This document shows positions 1 through 8,228 of a stretch of DNA of 64,000 bases, piece after piece. The position numbers and the translations under genes were made by a program. The stretch comes from Bog-159 sp049511415 (GTDB taxonomy: Bacteria > Acidobacteriota > Terriglobia > Bryobacterales > Bryobacteraceae): NCBI GenBank assembly GCA_049511415.1, contig JBEKYC010000002.1:124001-188000 (forward strand). The letters run 5' to 3'. The first letter of the stretch is position 1, and every line of letters starts with the position of its first letter. The notes beneath the pieces are model-generated. The model was not told the DNA's origin. It saw only the letters and a list, made by a program, of their open reading frames with translations, and made no database searches.

Positions 1-609
1 GCGGAAGGTGCACTCTCTCCCGAAAGCGGCGATGGCTCGCGGGTGCGCCAGGAAGAAGCAGGGTTCCTTCCAGACTTTCGCGATCAGCTCGTCCAGATCG
101 TCCGGGGAGGGCGCGCCCGCCCTGGTTTTTACGCGCATGCCGGGCGCTACGTTGTTGAGCAGCCCGTATTCCTTGTGGTTGACGAGTTCTCTCTCCTGAC
201 GTTCTTTGATCTTTTCGATGGTGAGCCGCAACTGCTCCTTGATCTGGTCGTGCGGGCTGCGATACAGATCGGATACGCGCGTGTGCACATCGAGCGTGGT
301 GGTCACCGCGCTCAAGGTGTACTCTCTTGGTTTCTCCTCATAGTCCACGAAGATCTCGGGCAGTTCCACCTCCTGGTCGGGACTGCATTCGACTGTGCGA
401 GTCCCCGGGCTAGTGGGTTTCACCTTGTTCACCCGGTATGTGCCCGCTTCCACGGGCACCCATGAAAGGAACATGACTAGCCAGCGCGGCGTGATCTGTT
501 CCATCATGGGAACAGTCTTGGTGGTTACCGCAAGCTGGCGCGCGGCCGCTTCCCCAAGCGTGTGACGGATTGGGGACATCGAATCCTTGGATTCTGCTTT
601 GTCGGACAT
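1..609 (-). CDS. Family 2A encapsulin shell protein, N-terminal 203 residues (cut by window edge)
   Basis: The reading frame opens at ATG 609-607 and runs without a stop to base 1, so the C-terminus lies outside the window. The first 203 residues match my memory of the Family 2 (SrpI-like) encapsulin shell: an N-terminal arm with TKTVPMM and TPRWL, then VDYEEKPREYTLS, a long helix around LRLTIEKIKERQE, and the segments PSPDDLDEL and FFLAHPRAIAAFGREC. The arm passes straight into the shell fold with no cyclic-nucleotide-binding insert, which points to subtype 2A rather than 2B. Family 2A shells are known to package cysteine desulfurase and so store or handle sulfur; no cargo gene is visible here, and it would have to lie to the left. 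A GAGGAA ribosome site sits 12 bases upstream of the start. The divergent neighbour is an FAD/NAD(P)-binding protein. Confidence 0.85.
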   Translation of the reverse strand, partial: MSDKAESKDSMSPIRHTLGEAAARQLAVTTKTVPMMEQITPRWLVMFLSWVPVEAGTYRVNKVKPTSPGTRTVECSPDQEVELPEIFVDYEEKPREYTLSAVTTTLDVHTRVSDLYRSPHDQIKEQLRLTIEKIKERQERELVNHKEYGLLNNVAPGMRVKTRAGAPSPDDLDELIAKVWKEPCFFLAHPRAIAAFGRECTFR

Positions 610-835
610 GGACTTTTGTGATTCCTCGGAGTTGATGGTAACTTGGTTGGTTATGATGAGTCAAGGGTATACTTCTCTCTTTACCTGAATCTGGACCGAC
701 CTTGTCGACTGGGATTAAACGTTTGTTTCCCACCGGACTAATCCGGCAATATTCCAGAAGGCATCGATTGGGTGTGTGTACTATGAACACATTGGGACCG
801 TTTGGCCGCGGATATCGTCTAGGAGAACGCTGAGA

Positions 836-2209
836 ATGACAGTCATCGTAGTGGGAGGAGGAGCGAGTGGCGCGCTCGCCGCAGCGCAGTTACTGCTTCG
901 CGGAGCGGAAGTCACACTGCTGGAGCCGTGTGCCGAGTTGGGGTTGGGAACGGCTTACTCAACTAATTGTCCTCTACACCTTCTGAATGTGCCCGCCGGC
1001 AACATGTCTGCATTGCCGGATGATCGGGAGCACTTCCTGCGTTGGCTGGAGCAGACATGGCCGGGGCAATATACCGCGTGTTCATTCGTTCCGCGCGGAT
1101 TTTACGGAAAGTATATTCAATCCTTCCTGGGTGGAGCGCTGCAAGCCGGCGGCGGAAAGTTCCGGCATCTGCGCGCACGGGCCGTGGGCGCACGCGCGGG
1201 GGCCGGGAAAATCGTGGTCGAGACGGAAGAGGGCGGCGCGTTGTCCGGCGACGCTGTAATTCTGGCGACCGGGGTTGCCGCGCCGGCGGCGTGGCCAGGT
1301 CTCCCCGAGGATGTGGCATCCAGCGGGCGCTTCTTCAAGACCGCCTGGATGCGGGGCGCTTTCGAGCTGCACGAGCGCCATGCTCCCGTGTTGCTGCTCG
1401 GAAGCGGACTAACGGCGGTCGATGCCCTGCTCGCGCTGCGCCATCAAGGGCATCGCGGCAAGGTGTATATGGTTTCGCGCCGGGGACTTCTGCCGCAAAC
1501 GCATCTCTTGCCGGTCACAGGTTGTATCACCTACCCGATCTGCTCCAGTTTGCGCGACCTGGCGCACCGTATGCGAACGGCGGCCGAGCAGGCAGCCGGC
1601 ATGCCGGCGGGCTGGCGCGAAGCCGTGGATTCGATCCGGCCGGAAACCAACCGCCACTGGCAGTCCCTGGAAGTCGCAGACCAGCGCCGTTTTCTCCGAC
1701 ATTTGCGGCCTTTTTGGGACTCGCACCGTCACCGCATGGCCCCGCAGATCGGGGCGGTGGTCCACCAGTCGATTCGCGACGGGAGCCTCGAAGTGCTGGC
1801 TGGGCGTACCCGCGGCTTTCGACTGCTGGGGGACGGCGTGGAGGTGAACATCGCCAGGCGTGGCCGCGCGGAAATGAGAACGTTGCACGCCGAGCGGGTT
1901 GTCAACTGCACCGGCTTTGACACCGATCTTAGCCGCAGCACGAATCCGCTGCTGCGCAACCTCGTGGAGCAAGGCTGGCTGCTCCCCGATCCGCACCGGC
2001 TGGGCGCAATGGTCGACGATCGGGGTGCGCTCTCACAGGCGCACGCGAACGCGCACCTCCCGATTTTCGCCCTGGGTCCGTTGCGCATGGGGACGTTGAT
2101 CGAATCCATCGCCATTCCAGAAATTCGCGTGCAGGCCCGCGAATTCGCGGATTTCCTGATGTCACCGTACTCCGAAGCCAGCCCCGTGGACCGCCTGGCG
2201 CACATCTGA
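836..2209 (+). CDS. FAD/NAD(P)-binding protein (PF13454-like)
   Basis: The 457-residue protein starts at ATG 836, nine bases after an AGGAGA site; the frame is open further upstream, but the Rossmann motif begins right at this Met. The dinucleotide site reads VVGGGASGALAA at residues 5-16, followed by an acidic strand end (TLLEPC). A second motif LLLGSGLTAVDALLAL near residue 190 would bind NAD(P)H, and VVNCTGFD near 360 is the usual third flavoprotein motif. This two-dinucleotide layout belongs to the FAD-NAD(P)-binding family that includes HpnW-like and hydroxyacylglutathione-linked proteins; the substrate cannot be told. It is divergent from the encapsulin gene (227-base gap), so a shared promoter region is possible, but a functional link is only a guess. 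Confidence 0.8.
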   Translation: MTVIVVGGGASGALAAAQLLLRGAEVTLLEPCAELGLGTAYSTNCPLHLLNVPAGNMSALPDDREHFLRWLEQTWPGQYTACSFVPRGFYGKYIQSFLGGALQAGGGKFRHLRARAVGARAGAGKIVVETEEGGALSGDAVILATGVAAPAAWPGLPEDVASSGRFFKTAWMRGAFELHERHAPVLLLGSGLTAVDALLALRHQGHRGKVYMVSRRGLLPQTHLLPVTGCITYPICSSLRDLAHRMRTAAEQAAGMPAGWREAVDSIRPETNRHWQSLEVADQRRFLRHLRPFWDSHRHRMAPQIGAVVHQSIRDGSLEVLAGRTRGFRLLGDGVEVNIARRGRAEMRTLHAERVVNCTGFDTDLSRSTNPLLRNLVEQGWLLPDPHRLGAMVDDRGALSQAHANAHLPIFALGPLRMGTLIESIAIPEIRVQAREFADFLMSPYSEASPVDRLAHI

Positions 2210-2428
2210 ACATTAAAAGCGCCAAACGCTTCTATGCGTGGGGCAGGAACAAAACCCGCGCAGTGAGCAAGATTGTGACCTTAGATACTTAAGTGGCGCC
2301 ACGGATGTACGATTGCACTGCCCTTCGCGATGGCGCTCTGCGAGGCCGAATCGCCATACAGCGGAGCCAAACTTTCTGCCTGGGGCAGGGTTCATTGAGC
2401 GTGATATTTTCGCGGACAAGAGGAACTG
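2210..2428. other. Gene-free spacer, possible decayed 5' sequence
   Basis: No convincing gene is present. A short plus-strand frame ending at 2427 spells AEPNFLPGAGFIERDIFADK just before the decayed gene that follows, which could be a remnant of its true N-terminal part. This is weak, and no terminator with a T-run is seen after the upstream flavoprotein gene. Confidence 0.3.
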
Positions 2429-2960
2429 ATGATGCGGATTGGGCAATTCCATGCTCAGACAGACACTTATACCTATCTGGGCACCGGAAGGATTTATCGT
2501 GTCCCCAAGGGCCAGCCGGGGGCCGGAAGTCTGCTAAACGCGTATCACGCTGAGATCAACACCGATGCTGGGTTGGCTCTGTCTAAGGACGACAGCCTGC
2601 ATTGGACAGACCTGAGCGAGATCATTCGACCTAACCAGGCTTACGAAACCGACCTGGCGAGTTTGACTTAGCGTCCCCGCGGCTGGTTGACTCTCCCGAC
2701 GGGCAGTATTTATATGTGTACTTTCCGGATTGGATCGCAAACGAAACGACCCAACCAACTACCGCAACGATCGTCTCGGTAGCGCGCGCGCCGATTGCAT
2801 CCGTGCTGGAAGCGGCGTCCGGCGAACTTCCGCACGCGGCGGCGTTTCAGAAGTACTACGAAGGGGCGTGGAGCCAGCCTGGGATCCGAGGATTGTCGTA
2901 CCGATCTGAATCCGAACGGCGCAGCGCTGTTTCAAAAAACTCGATCCAGAGCGCGCCTAT
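2429..2960 (+). pseudogene. Decayed gene, possibly a beta-propeller or glycosidase-like protein
   Basis: An 80-codon frame with a good AGAGGAA site starts at 2429 and stops at 2671. Protein-like sequence continues in the next frame: FDLASPRLVDSPDGQYLYVYF at about 2656-2721, then VSVARAPIASVLEAA and FQKYYEGAW to about 2880. It then moves to a third frame with TDLNPNGAALFQK at about 2902-2940. The sense of the segments (SPDGQYLYVYF, WSQPGI) fits a secreted propeller-type or DUF4185-like protein, but I do not recognise the family for certain. Two frameshifts and no clean C-terminus argue for a pseudogene, or for sequencing indels if the assembly is unpolished. Confidence 0.55.
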
Positions 2961-3014
2961 GAGCGCTGCCCGCACTTCCGCGCTCTTCTCTACGACATGC
3001 TGTCCCCAGCCAGC

Positions 3015-3998
3015 CTACGAATGCCCTAACACCCGATGCGGCTGGTACGGCTCCGCCAGCGCTTTCAACTCTGCGTCATCCAGCTTAATATTCAACGCCG
3101 CTGCCGCATTCTCCAGATGCTGCATCTTACTCGCCCCCACAATCGGCGCGGTCACGCCCGGTTGTTGCAAAATCCACGCGAGCGCCACCTGCGCATTCGG
3201 TACGCCCCGCGCCTGCGCGATTTCAGTGACGCGGTCCACCACGGCGAAATCCGCCGGTTGATAGTACATCCCGTGCGCATATGGATCGGTCTTCGAACGC
3301 ACGGTTTCCCCGAAGTCTTCCTTGCGCCGGTTCCCGGCCAAGAATCCGCGCGCCAGCGGACTCCACGGAATCACGCCGATGCCTTCCTCGCGGCACAACG
3401 GAAGCATCTCGCGCTCCTCTTCGCGGTAGATCAGATTGTAGTGATTCTGCATAGTGGCAAAGCGCGCCACGCCCATCGCATCGGCCAGATACAGCATCTT
3501 CGCGAACTGCCATGCGAACATCGACGACGCACCGACGTACAATGCCTTCCCTGCACGCACCACATCATCCAGCGCCAGCAGAATCTCCTCCATCGGCGTC
3601 TCAGTATCCAACCGGTGAATCTGGTACAGGTCCACGTAATCGGTGCCCAGCCGCCGCAGGCTATCGTCGATGGCGTGGCGAATATGCTTGCGCGACAGGC
3701 CGCGCTGGTTGGGGTCGTCACCCATGGGGTTGAACACCTTGGTCGCGATGACCACGCGATCGCGTCCCGGTCCGAAATCCTTGAGAGCGCGGCCGAGAAT
3801 CTCCTCGCTCACGCCATCCGAATACATGTCCGCCGTATCGAAGAAATTGATGCCCAACTCCAGCGCACGGCGCAGAAATGGGCGGCTCTCCTCCTCTTCC
3901 AGCACCCACTCGCGCCAGCGCTTCGACCCGTAGGTCATAACGCCCAGGCAGATGCGCGACACCTTCACGCCCGCCGAACCGAGATTCACATAGTCCAT
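3015..3998 (-). CDS. Aldo/keto reductase
   Basis: The 327-residue protein is a full-length (alpha/beta)8 aldo/keto reductase that should reduce carbonyl substrates with NADPH. The catalytic tetrad is visible: Asp and Tyr in NFFDTADMYSDG (near 52-57), Lys in VVIATKV (near 85) and His in DLYQIHRLD (near 127). The C-terminal PIVGASKMQHLENA segment is the usual NADPH phosphate-binding end. It resembles the YajO/YdhF-type subfamily of bacterial reductases that act on small aldehydes and ketones; the true substrate is unknown. The HIT gene lies 9 bases upstream on the same strand, so the two are probably co-transcribed. Confidence 0.9.
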   Translation of the reverse strand: MDYVNLGSAGVKVSRICLGVMTYGSKRWREWVLEEEESRPFLRRALELGINFFDTADMYSDGVSEEILGRALKDFGPGRDRVVIATKVFNPMGDDPNQRGLSRKHIRHAIDDSLRRLGTDYVDLYQIHRLDTETPMEEILLALDDVVRAGKALYVGASSMFAWQFAKMLYLADAMGVARFATMQNHYNLIYREEEREMLPLCREEGIGVIPWSPLARGFLAGNRRKEDFGETVRSKTDPYAHGMYYQPADFAVVDRVTEIAQARGVPNAQVALAWILQQPGVTAPIVGASKMQHLENAAAALNIKLDDAELKALAEPYQPHRVLGHS

Positions 3999-4007
3999 AT
4001 TTGAATT

Positions 4008-4421
4008 CTAACGTGCGATCATGCGGCGCAGGCTGTCGCGCACGCGCTCCATCTCCGCGGCGCTCACGTACTTTCCGCGCGGCCAAAAGAAGCCGCGCAA
4101 CCCGTCTTTCTTGCGCCGCGGCACGATGTGGATGTGCAAGTGCAGCACGCTCTGGCTGACACGATTGTTGATCGCGACGAATGATCCCTCCGCGCCCATC
4201 GCCTGCTCCACGGCTCCGGCCAACAAGCGTGCATTTCCGAACAGCGGCGCGATCAGATCGGCCGGCAGGTCAGACAGCGTTTCATAATGTGCTTTTGGAA
4301 TCAGCAGACAATGTCCCGGAAAGAGCGGGCGGTGGTCCAGGAACGCCAGCGTCAGTTCGTCCTCGAAAACAACAGCCGACGCAACCTCTCTTGCAACAAT
4401 ATGGCAAAACAGACAGTCCAT
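4008..4421 (-). CDS. HIT family nucleotide-binding protein
   Basis: This 137-residue protein has the histidine-triad signature LHLHIHIVPRR near residues 93-103, with the central His as nucleophile, and the N-terminal CLFCHIV (Cys pair plus His) often seen in zinc-binding HIT hydrolases. FEDELTLAFLDHRPLFPGHCL is the typical nucleotide-pocket region. HIT proteins hydrolyse nucleoside phosphoramidates or dinucleoside polyphosphates in the cytoplasm. The gene is followed after 9 bases by the aldo/keto reductase, suggesting a two-gene transcript; no shared pathway is evident. Confidence 0.9.
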   Translation of the reverse strand: MDCLFCHIVAREVASAVVFEDELTLAFLDHRPLFPGHCLLIPKAHYETLSDLPADLIAPLFGNARLLAGAVEQAMGAEGSFVAINNRVSQSVLHLHIHIVPRRKKDGLRGFFWPRGKYVSAAEMERVRDSLRRMIAR

Positions 4422-4511
4422 CGAAACGATATTAGCGCTTCAATCCAACCGGTGGAGGCAGCGATGATTGCGACCTGAGCGCGTGAGGCCGGTTGCGGTA
4501 AGCTTGGAATT

Positions 4512-4832
4512 GTGAGGCTACTGCATTTCCTCTTCCTGCTGGCGGTCGCCGCCGAAATCACTGTTCCGGCGCTGGTCGGTCTCCCGATGATTGCCGGGGA
4601 ACTGGACCGCGGAATCGCCTTGGCCAACGTCGCCGCCACGGCGGAATCGTTATTCTTCGCGGAAGCGGAGGAGGTTTATCAGCAGGTGCGGAGCGTGCTG
4701 CCGAGGATTGACGGCCTCACGCCCGGCGATCACGAGGTGCTGGTAACCAAGGTGACGGATCTGCGCATGGCGCTGGAATTGGTTCCCGGCGCGATGGACC
4801 GGCGTCACCGGCCGCCGTCCTTCATGGGATGA
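4512..4832 (+). CDS. Small exported protein of unknown function
   Basis: A 106-residue frame starts at GTG 4512. It opens with a hydrophobic stretch (LLHFLFLLAVAAEITVPAL, residues 3-21) that could be a signal peptide or membrane anchor, followed by a mainly helical, acidic segment around AEAEEVYQQVRSVLP. I do not recognise the family. Its end overlaps the convergent oxidoreductase gene by 11 bases. The start lacks a strong ribosome site, so expression is uncertain. Confidence 0.45.
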   Translation: MRLLHFLFLLAVAAEITVPALVGLPMIAGELDRGIALANVAATAESLFFAEAEEVYQQVRSVLPRIDGLTPGDHEVLVTKVTDLRMALELVPGAMDRRHRPPSFMG

Positions 4833-5778
4833 CCACCAGGCGCGCAGTCTGCTGCGGCCGTTGCCACATCCGTTCGATATCCGCAAGCCGCACGCGTTCC
4901 GTTTCAATCCGCAGCTTGCCACTGGCCGCATAATCCAACGCCTGCTGGAACGCTTCCATCAATTTGTGGAACGGCGGAAATCCGCCGCCCAAGATGGATA
5001 GCGCCGCACTGCGCAACACGGCGGCCGGGAGCGAGATGGCCGGTCCAGCGCTTTCGCCCACCGGGATCAGGCGCGGCCCGGCCGGTCTCATGGAAAATTC
5101 CCCGCGGGTCAGGGTGGCCAGCAAAAGTTCGGTGGGCCGGCCCCACACATAGTCTACGATCACGTCATAGCCCTTGTCGCCGGCCTCTTGCGTAAATGCT
5201 TGCGTGATGTCCGCATCTTCCCCGGTCAGGTGGATCACGGCATCCGCCCCCAACTCCGGCAACGTGCGCAGGACCGCCGGATTGCGGCCCGCCGCCACCA
5301 CGCGGCCGGCGCCCAGCAGCTTGGCGATCTGTGCCGCCAGCCTGCCGGCGATGCCGGTCGCTCCCAGAATCAGCACGGTTTCTCCGGGCGCCAATTTAGC
5401 GGTCCAGACCAGCGGCAGCCAGCTCGATAGCGCTGGGTTAGGCAGGGCCGCCGCCGTTGCGTCGTCCAGACCCGCGCGCACCGGCCAGCATCGCGCTCGC
5501 GCCACCACGGTGCGTTCCGCCATGGCGCCATACGGCCGCCGCGGTCCGCCGAAAAACACCCGCGTGCCGTCGTCGAGTTGGCCTACGCCATCGATGCCGC
5601 ATACGACCGGAAGCTCGCGCGGACTGGCGTAATGCGTGCCTGCGGCCACCAGACGGTCGACGGGCTTCAGCGAGGCGGCCAGCACGTGTACGATCGCTTC
5701 GCCTTCGCCGGCTACCGGCTCAGGGAACTCTTCGTAAAACGGTGGCTCGCCAAGGGCGTGCAGAACGGCCGCTTTCAC
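4822..5778 (-). CDS. Zinc-independent quinone oxidoreductase-like MDR enzyme
   Basis: The 318-residue protein belongs to the medium-chain dehydrogenase/reductase superfamily. The N-terminal GroES-like half starts MKAAVLHALGEPP, and the NADPH-binding half carries LILGATGIAGRLAAQIAKLLGA near 150-171, where the AxGxxG-type turn is typical of quinone oxidoreductases. I see no structural zinc Cys cluster, in keeping with the QOR subgroup. It probably reduces quinones, enones or similar electrophiles. It lies 10 bases after an SRPBCC gene and a TetR gene on the same strand, so the TetR protein is the likely regulator of this small detoxification-type operon. Confidence 0.85.
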   Translation of the reverse strand: MKAAVLHALGEPPFYEEFPEPVAGEGEAIVHVLAASLKPVDRLVAAGTHYASPRELPVVCGIDGVGQLDDGTRVFFGGPRRPYGAMAERTVVARARCWPVRAGLDDATAAALPNPALSSWLPLVWTAKLAPGETVLILGATGIAGRLAAQIAKLLGAGRVVAAGRNPAVLRTLPELGADAVIHLTGEDADITQAFTQEAGDKGYDVIVDYVWGRPTELLLATLTRGEFSMRPAGPRLIPVGESAGPAISLPAAVLRSAALSILGGGFPPFHKLMEAFQQALDYAASGKLRIETERVRLADIERMWQRPQQTARLVVIP

Positions 5779-5788
5779 GGGCGCGCGC

Positions 5789-6334
5789 CTACTTCCATTG
5801 CAAAGGACCGCGTTCGAAGCGCACGTAGAGTTGCTCCAGCAATTGCGCGTTGCCTCCCGCCAGATACTCGTAGGCGTCGTCCCATTCCTTACCTTCTTTC
5901 CATCCGGTCTGCGTCAACGTAACACGCGTGCGGTCCCCTTCGGGGGTGAAATCAAAGATCGCCGTGGTGCCGGTGCGCCGCACCTCGGGGAACTGTTCGG
6001 GGGCCAGAGCGCGCACCACTAACTGCCGCCCGTCGCGGAAACTGACGATGGTCCCGCCGCCAGTCTTGCCACCCGGGAAATGCACCGTCCAGCCGCCGCC
6101 TTCGCGCAGGTCCACAGTGCAATCCTGCCATAGCCACGTATCCAGACCCGCGCTGGTGGTGAATGCCTGCCATACTTGGGCGGGCTTGGCCGCTACCACG
6201 ACCTCGAATTTCAAGGCCTTTTCCGGCTGGGTCACTCTGGTGACTTCCACCGGTGTCTTCTTCTTGGTTGCCTCCTGCGCGCCGGCCGCCAGCGGCGCCA
6301 GACACAAGGCGATCTTCAGAACTGTCTTCATCAT
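5789..6334 (-). CDS. Exported SRPBCC (AHSA1-like) domain protein
   Basis: Two in-frame ATGs occur at 6334 and 6331; the first overlaps the TGA of the TetR gene, so translation is probably coupled. A signal peptide (KTVLKIALCLAPLAAGAQ) is followed by an AHSA1/START-like fold: VVVAAKPAQVWQAFT, WLWQDCTVDLREGGGW and RVTLTQTGWKEGKEWDDAY are typical segments of this hydrophobic-pocket family. These proteins bind lipophilic ligands; export of an AHSA1 domain is less common than the cytosolic form. It sits between a TetR regulator and an MDR oxidoreductase, consistent with a ligand-sensing or detoxification unit. Confidence 0.8.
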   Translation of the reverse strand: MMKTVLKIALCLAPLAAGAQEATKKKTPVEVTRVTQPEKALKFEVVVAAKPAQVWQAFTTSAGLDTWLWQDCTVDLREGGGWTVHFPGGKTGGGTIVSFRDGRQLVVRALAPEQFPEVRRTGTTAIFDFTPEGDRTRVTLTQTGWKEGKEWDDAYEYLAGGNAQLLEQLYVRFERGPLQWK

Positions 6335-6948
6335 TTTGGATTTCTCTTTCGTTGGGTAGATAGATATTGAAAGTAAGTCTGTAACTGTGCCACGGATTGA
6401 TCGAACGGTTCGATGCGCCGGTAGGAGCGGGATTGCATCACGCCGCCCTCCATGGTGGTCAACACGAATGTGGCCAGCGCGTCCAGGTCGCACTTGGGCG
6501 GCAACCGGTCGCGAGCCGCTTCCAGGCAGCCGCGGATCGCGGACGTCCAGGCCGCAAAGTTATTGGCGATGCGGCTGTGGACCGGCAGGTTTTCCGCCTC
6601 GATCTCCAGCGCCAGCCTGCCAATCGGGCAGCCGTACTGGCAGTCGGTGGCCAGTAGTTTCTGGCGATAGCCTTCCAGAATCGTGAAGATGCGGGCAATC
6701 GGATCGCGCTCGCGTGTAAATGCGGGACGCAGGATGGCCGGCTCCAGGCCTTCCAGATAGCTATCCAGGACGGCCAGCAGCAGCGCCTCCTTGCCGGGGA
6801 AGACGTGATAGAAGCTGCCGCTATTCACGCCCGCCCGTGCGAGAAGTTCGGCGACTCCCGTGGCGGCATAGCCCTTCTCCCAAAACAGGTAGCGGGCAGC
6901 TTCCAGCAGCAGATCTCGTGCGGTCGGTGTGCTATCTTGAACGATCAT
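6331..6948 (-). CDS. TetR/AcrR family transcriptional regulator
   Basis: The 205-residue protein has the TetR N-terminal helix-turn-helix: ARDLLLEAARYLFWEKGY, then TGVAELLARAGVNSGSFYHVFPGKEALL at about residues 28-55. The C-terminal ligand domain includes TDCQYGCPIGRLALE, which resembles the TetR_C_16/YxaF-type branch. It begins a minus-strand set with the SRPBCC and MDR genes, overlapping the first by four bases (ATGA), so it most likely represses its own operon in the absence of a hydrophobic or reactive ligand. Confidence 0.88.
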   Translation of the reverse strand: MIVQDSTPTARDLLLEAARYLFWEKGYAATGVAELLARAGVNSGSFYHVFPGKEALLLAVLDSYLEGLEPAILRPAFTRERDPIARIFTILEGYRQKLLATDCQYGCPIGRLALEIEAENLPVHSRIANNFAAWTSAIRGCLEAARDRLPPKCDLDALATFVLTTMEGGVMQSRSYRRIEPFDQSVAQLQTYFQYLSTQRKRNPK

Positions 6949-6972
6949 TCAAGTAAACCACGGCCGATCCAA

Positions 6973-7875
6973 TCAAGTCAAGCCGGGGGATTCGAAGGCC
7001 GCCAGCGCTATTCTGGCGATGATGCGCTCACGCGCCGGCAAATCGTGCCTGCCGCCCTTCAGGTAAATCGCCAATGCCAGCCTGTCGCCGCTTGGGGGCA
7101 GCGTAATCACGCCGGCATCGTTGGTGCCGCCGTTGAACCCGTGAGACGTGCCGGTGGTGCCCGTTTTGTGCGCGACCACCACGCCCGCAGGCAACATTCC
7201 CTTAATACGCGCGGGGCCCGTGCTGGTGGTTTCCAGAATCTGCACCAGTCGCGCCGTGGATGCCGCCGACAAGAGTTCGCCCTGATAGAGCCGCGCGAGC
7301 AGGCCGACCGTGGCATCGGGTGTGGCCGTATCGCGCGGATCGGAGAGGAATTGCCGCGGGTTCTTCGCGAAATCGCCTTCGCTTAGCCGCTCGTTGCGAT
7401 CGAGACGGATGCCCTCGATGTGCCATGCGCGCAGCCGCGCCATCAGAGCCGGTGAGCCGCCGCCAACCCGATATAACGTTTCAACAGCCGTATTGTCGCT
7501 GCGCGCCACCATCAACGCCACTAGTTCGTCGAGCGGAAACTGCTTCTGCTTGGGCCAGCGATGGCCTACCTCGCTCACCTCCAGGGTCACGTCTGGCGCG
7601 ATCACTTCGATCATGGACTGGCGCGAGAACTTGCCTTCATCCACCAGCGCGAGCATATGCATGGCGATAGGCAGCTTGCAGACGCTTGCCATGGGGAAGT
7701 GATCGTCGCCGTTGAGGCTGAGATGCCGTCCCGAGCCGAGGTGCAGGGCCGCGGCGCCGACGGTCCCATCGGTGTCGGCAGCAATCTTGCGCCATTGTGC
7801 GGCGAGCGTGTCCGCAGCCGCCGATCGCAGACCGGCGGCGCAGACCAGCACCCACTGCCGTCGTGTTACAAGCAT
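6973..7875 (-). CDS. Class A beta-lactamase, exported
   Basis: Counting from the ATG at 7875 (overlapping the upstream TAA as TAATG), the 300-residue protein has all class A motifs: S64-V-C-K67 (Ambler S70-x-x-K73), S126-D-N128 (S130-D-N132), R160-N-E162 (omega-loop Arg164 and Glu166) and K237-T-G239 (K234-T-G). Spacing between motifs matches active enzymes within a few residues. The N-terminus TRRQWVLVCAAG looks like a Tat or Sec signal. It should hydrolyse beta-lactams in the periplasm; the spectrum cannot be told, and environmental members are often of unknown clinical meaning. A start at 7887, four codons earlier, is also possible. The upstream GIY-YIG gene overlaps by one base. Confidence 0.88.
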   Translation of the reverse strand: MLVTRRQWVLVCAAGLRSAAADTLAAQWRKIAADTDGTVGAAALHLGSGRHLSLNGDDHFPMASVCKLPIAMHMLALVDEGKFSRQSMIEVIAPDVTLEVSEVGHRWPKQKQFPLDELVALMVARSDNTAVETLYRVGGGSPALMARLRAWHIEGIRLDRNERLSEGDFAKNPRQFLSDPRDTATPDATVGLLARLYQGELLSAASTARLVQILETTSTGPARIKGMLPAGVVVAHKTGTTGTSHGFNGGTNDAGVITLPPSGDRLALAIYLKGGRHDLPARERIIARIALAAFESPGLT

Positions 7876-8219
7876 TAGGCCCGCCATGTATCCAGCCGCT
7901 CTATCCCTACCACTTCGCCCTCCCAGATCTTCAGCCGTTCCGCAAATGTGTCCTTCAACAACAGCGGCGGCAGGTCTTCATCGAACGTTTCCAGAATCTC
8001 ATACGTGAACGCCGATTCGCCGTGCGCATTCCACGCCGACTGTAGACTCGCATTGCGATACCCACCCAGGCGCAATTGAAACCAGGCTCCGTTCTGTTCC
8101 GAGTCTAGATGCGTAGATGGCCCCAGCCAGGCCCGCCCCGACGCTCGGCACCGGATAGCGAAGATGCCTCGCGGCGTTATCTTTTCTTTAGATGCCCTGC
8201 GGGCTTCGCGTTTGTCCAT
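7875..8219 (-). CDS. GIY-YIG domain small protein
   Basis: The 114-residue protein matches a family of small GIY-YIG-fold proteins: PRGIFAIRCRASGRAWLG (GIY replaced by GIF, YIG by WLG), then GAWFQLRLGGYRNASLQSAWNAHGESAFTYEILE with the conserved RN and NAHG segment. The core fold is kept, but it is a stand-alone domain of unknown role in the cytoplasm, and the divergence of both signature triplets makes nuclease activity uncertain. The stop codon overlaps the start of the beta-lactamase gene by one base, so the two are probably translated from one message although no joint function is known. Confidence 0.72.
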   Translation of the reverse strand: MDKREARRASKEKITPRGIFAIRCRASGRAWLGPSTHLDSEQNGAWFQLRLGGYRNASLQSAWNAHGESAFTYEILETFDEDLPPLLLKDTFAERLKIWEGEVVGIERLDTWRA

Positions 8220-8228
8220 TGGGACTCT

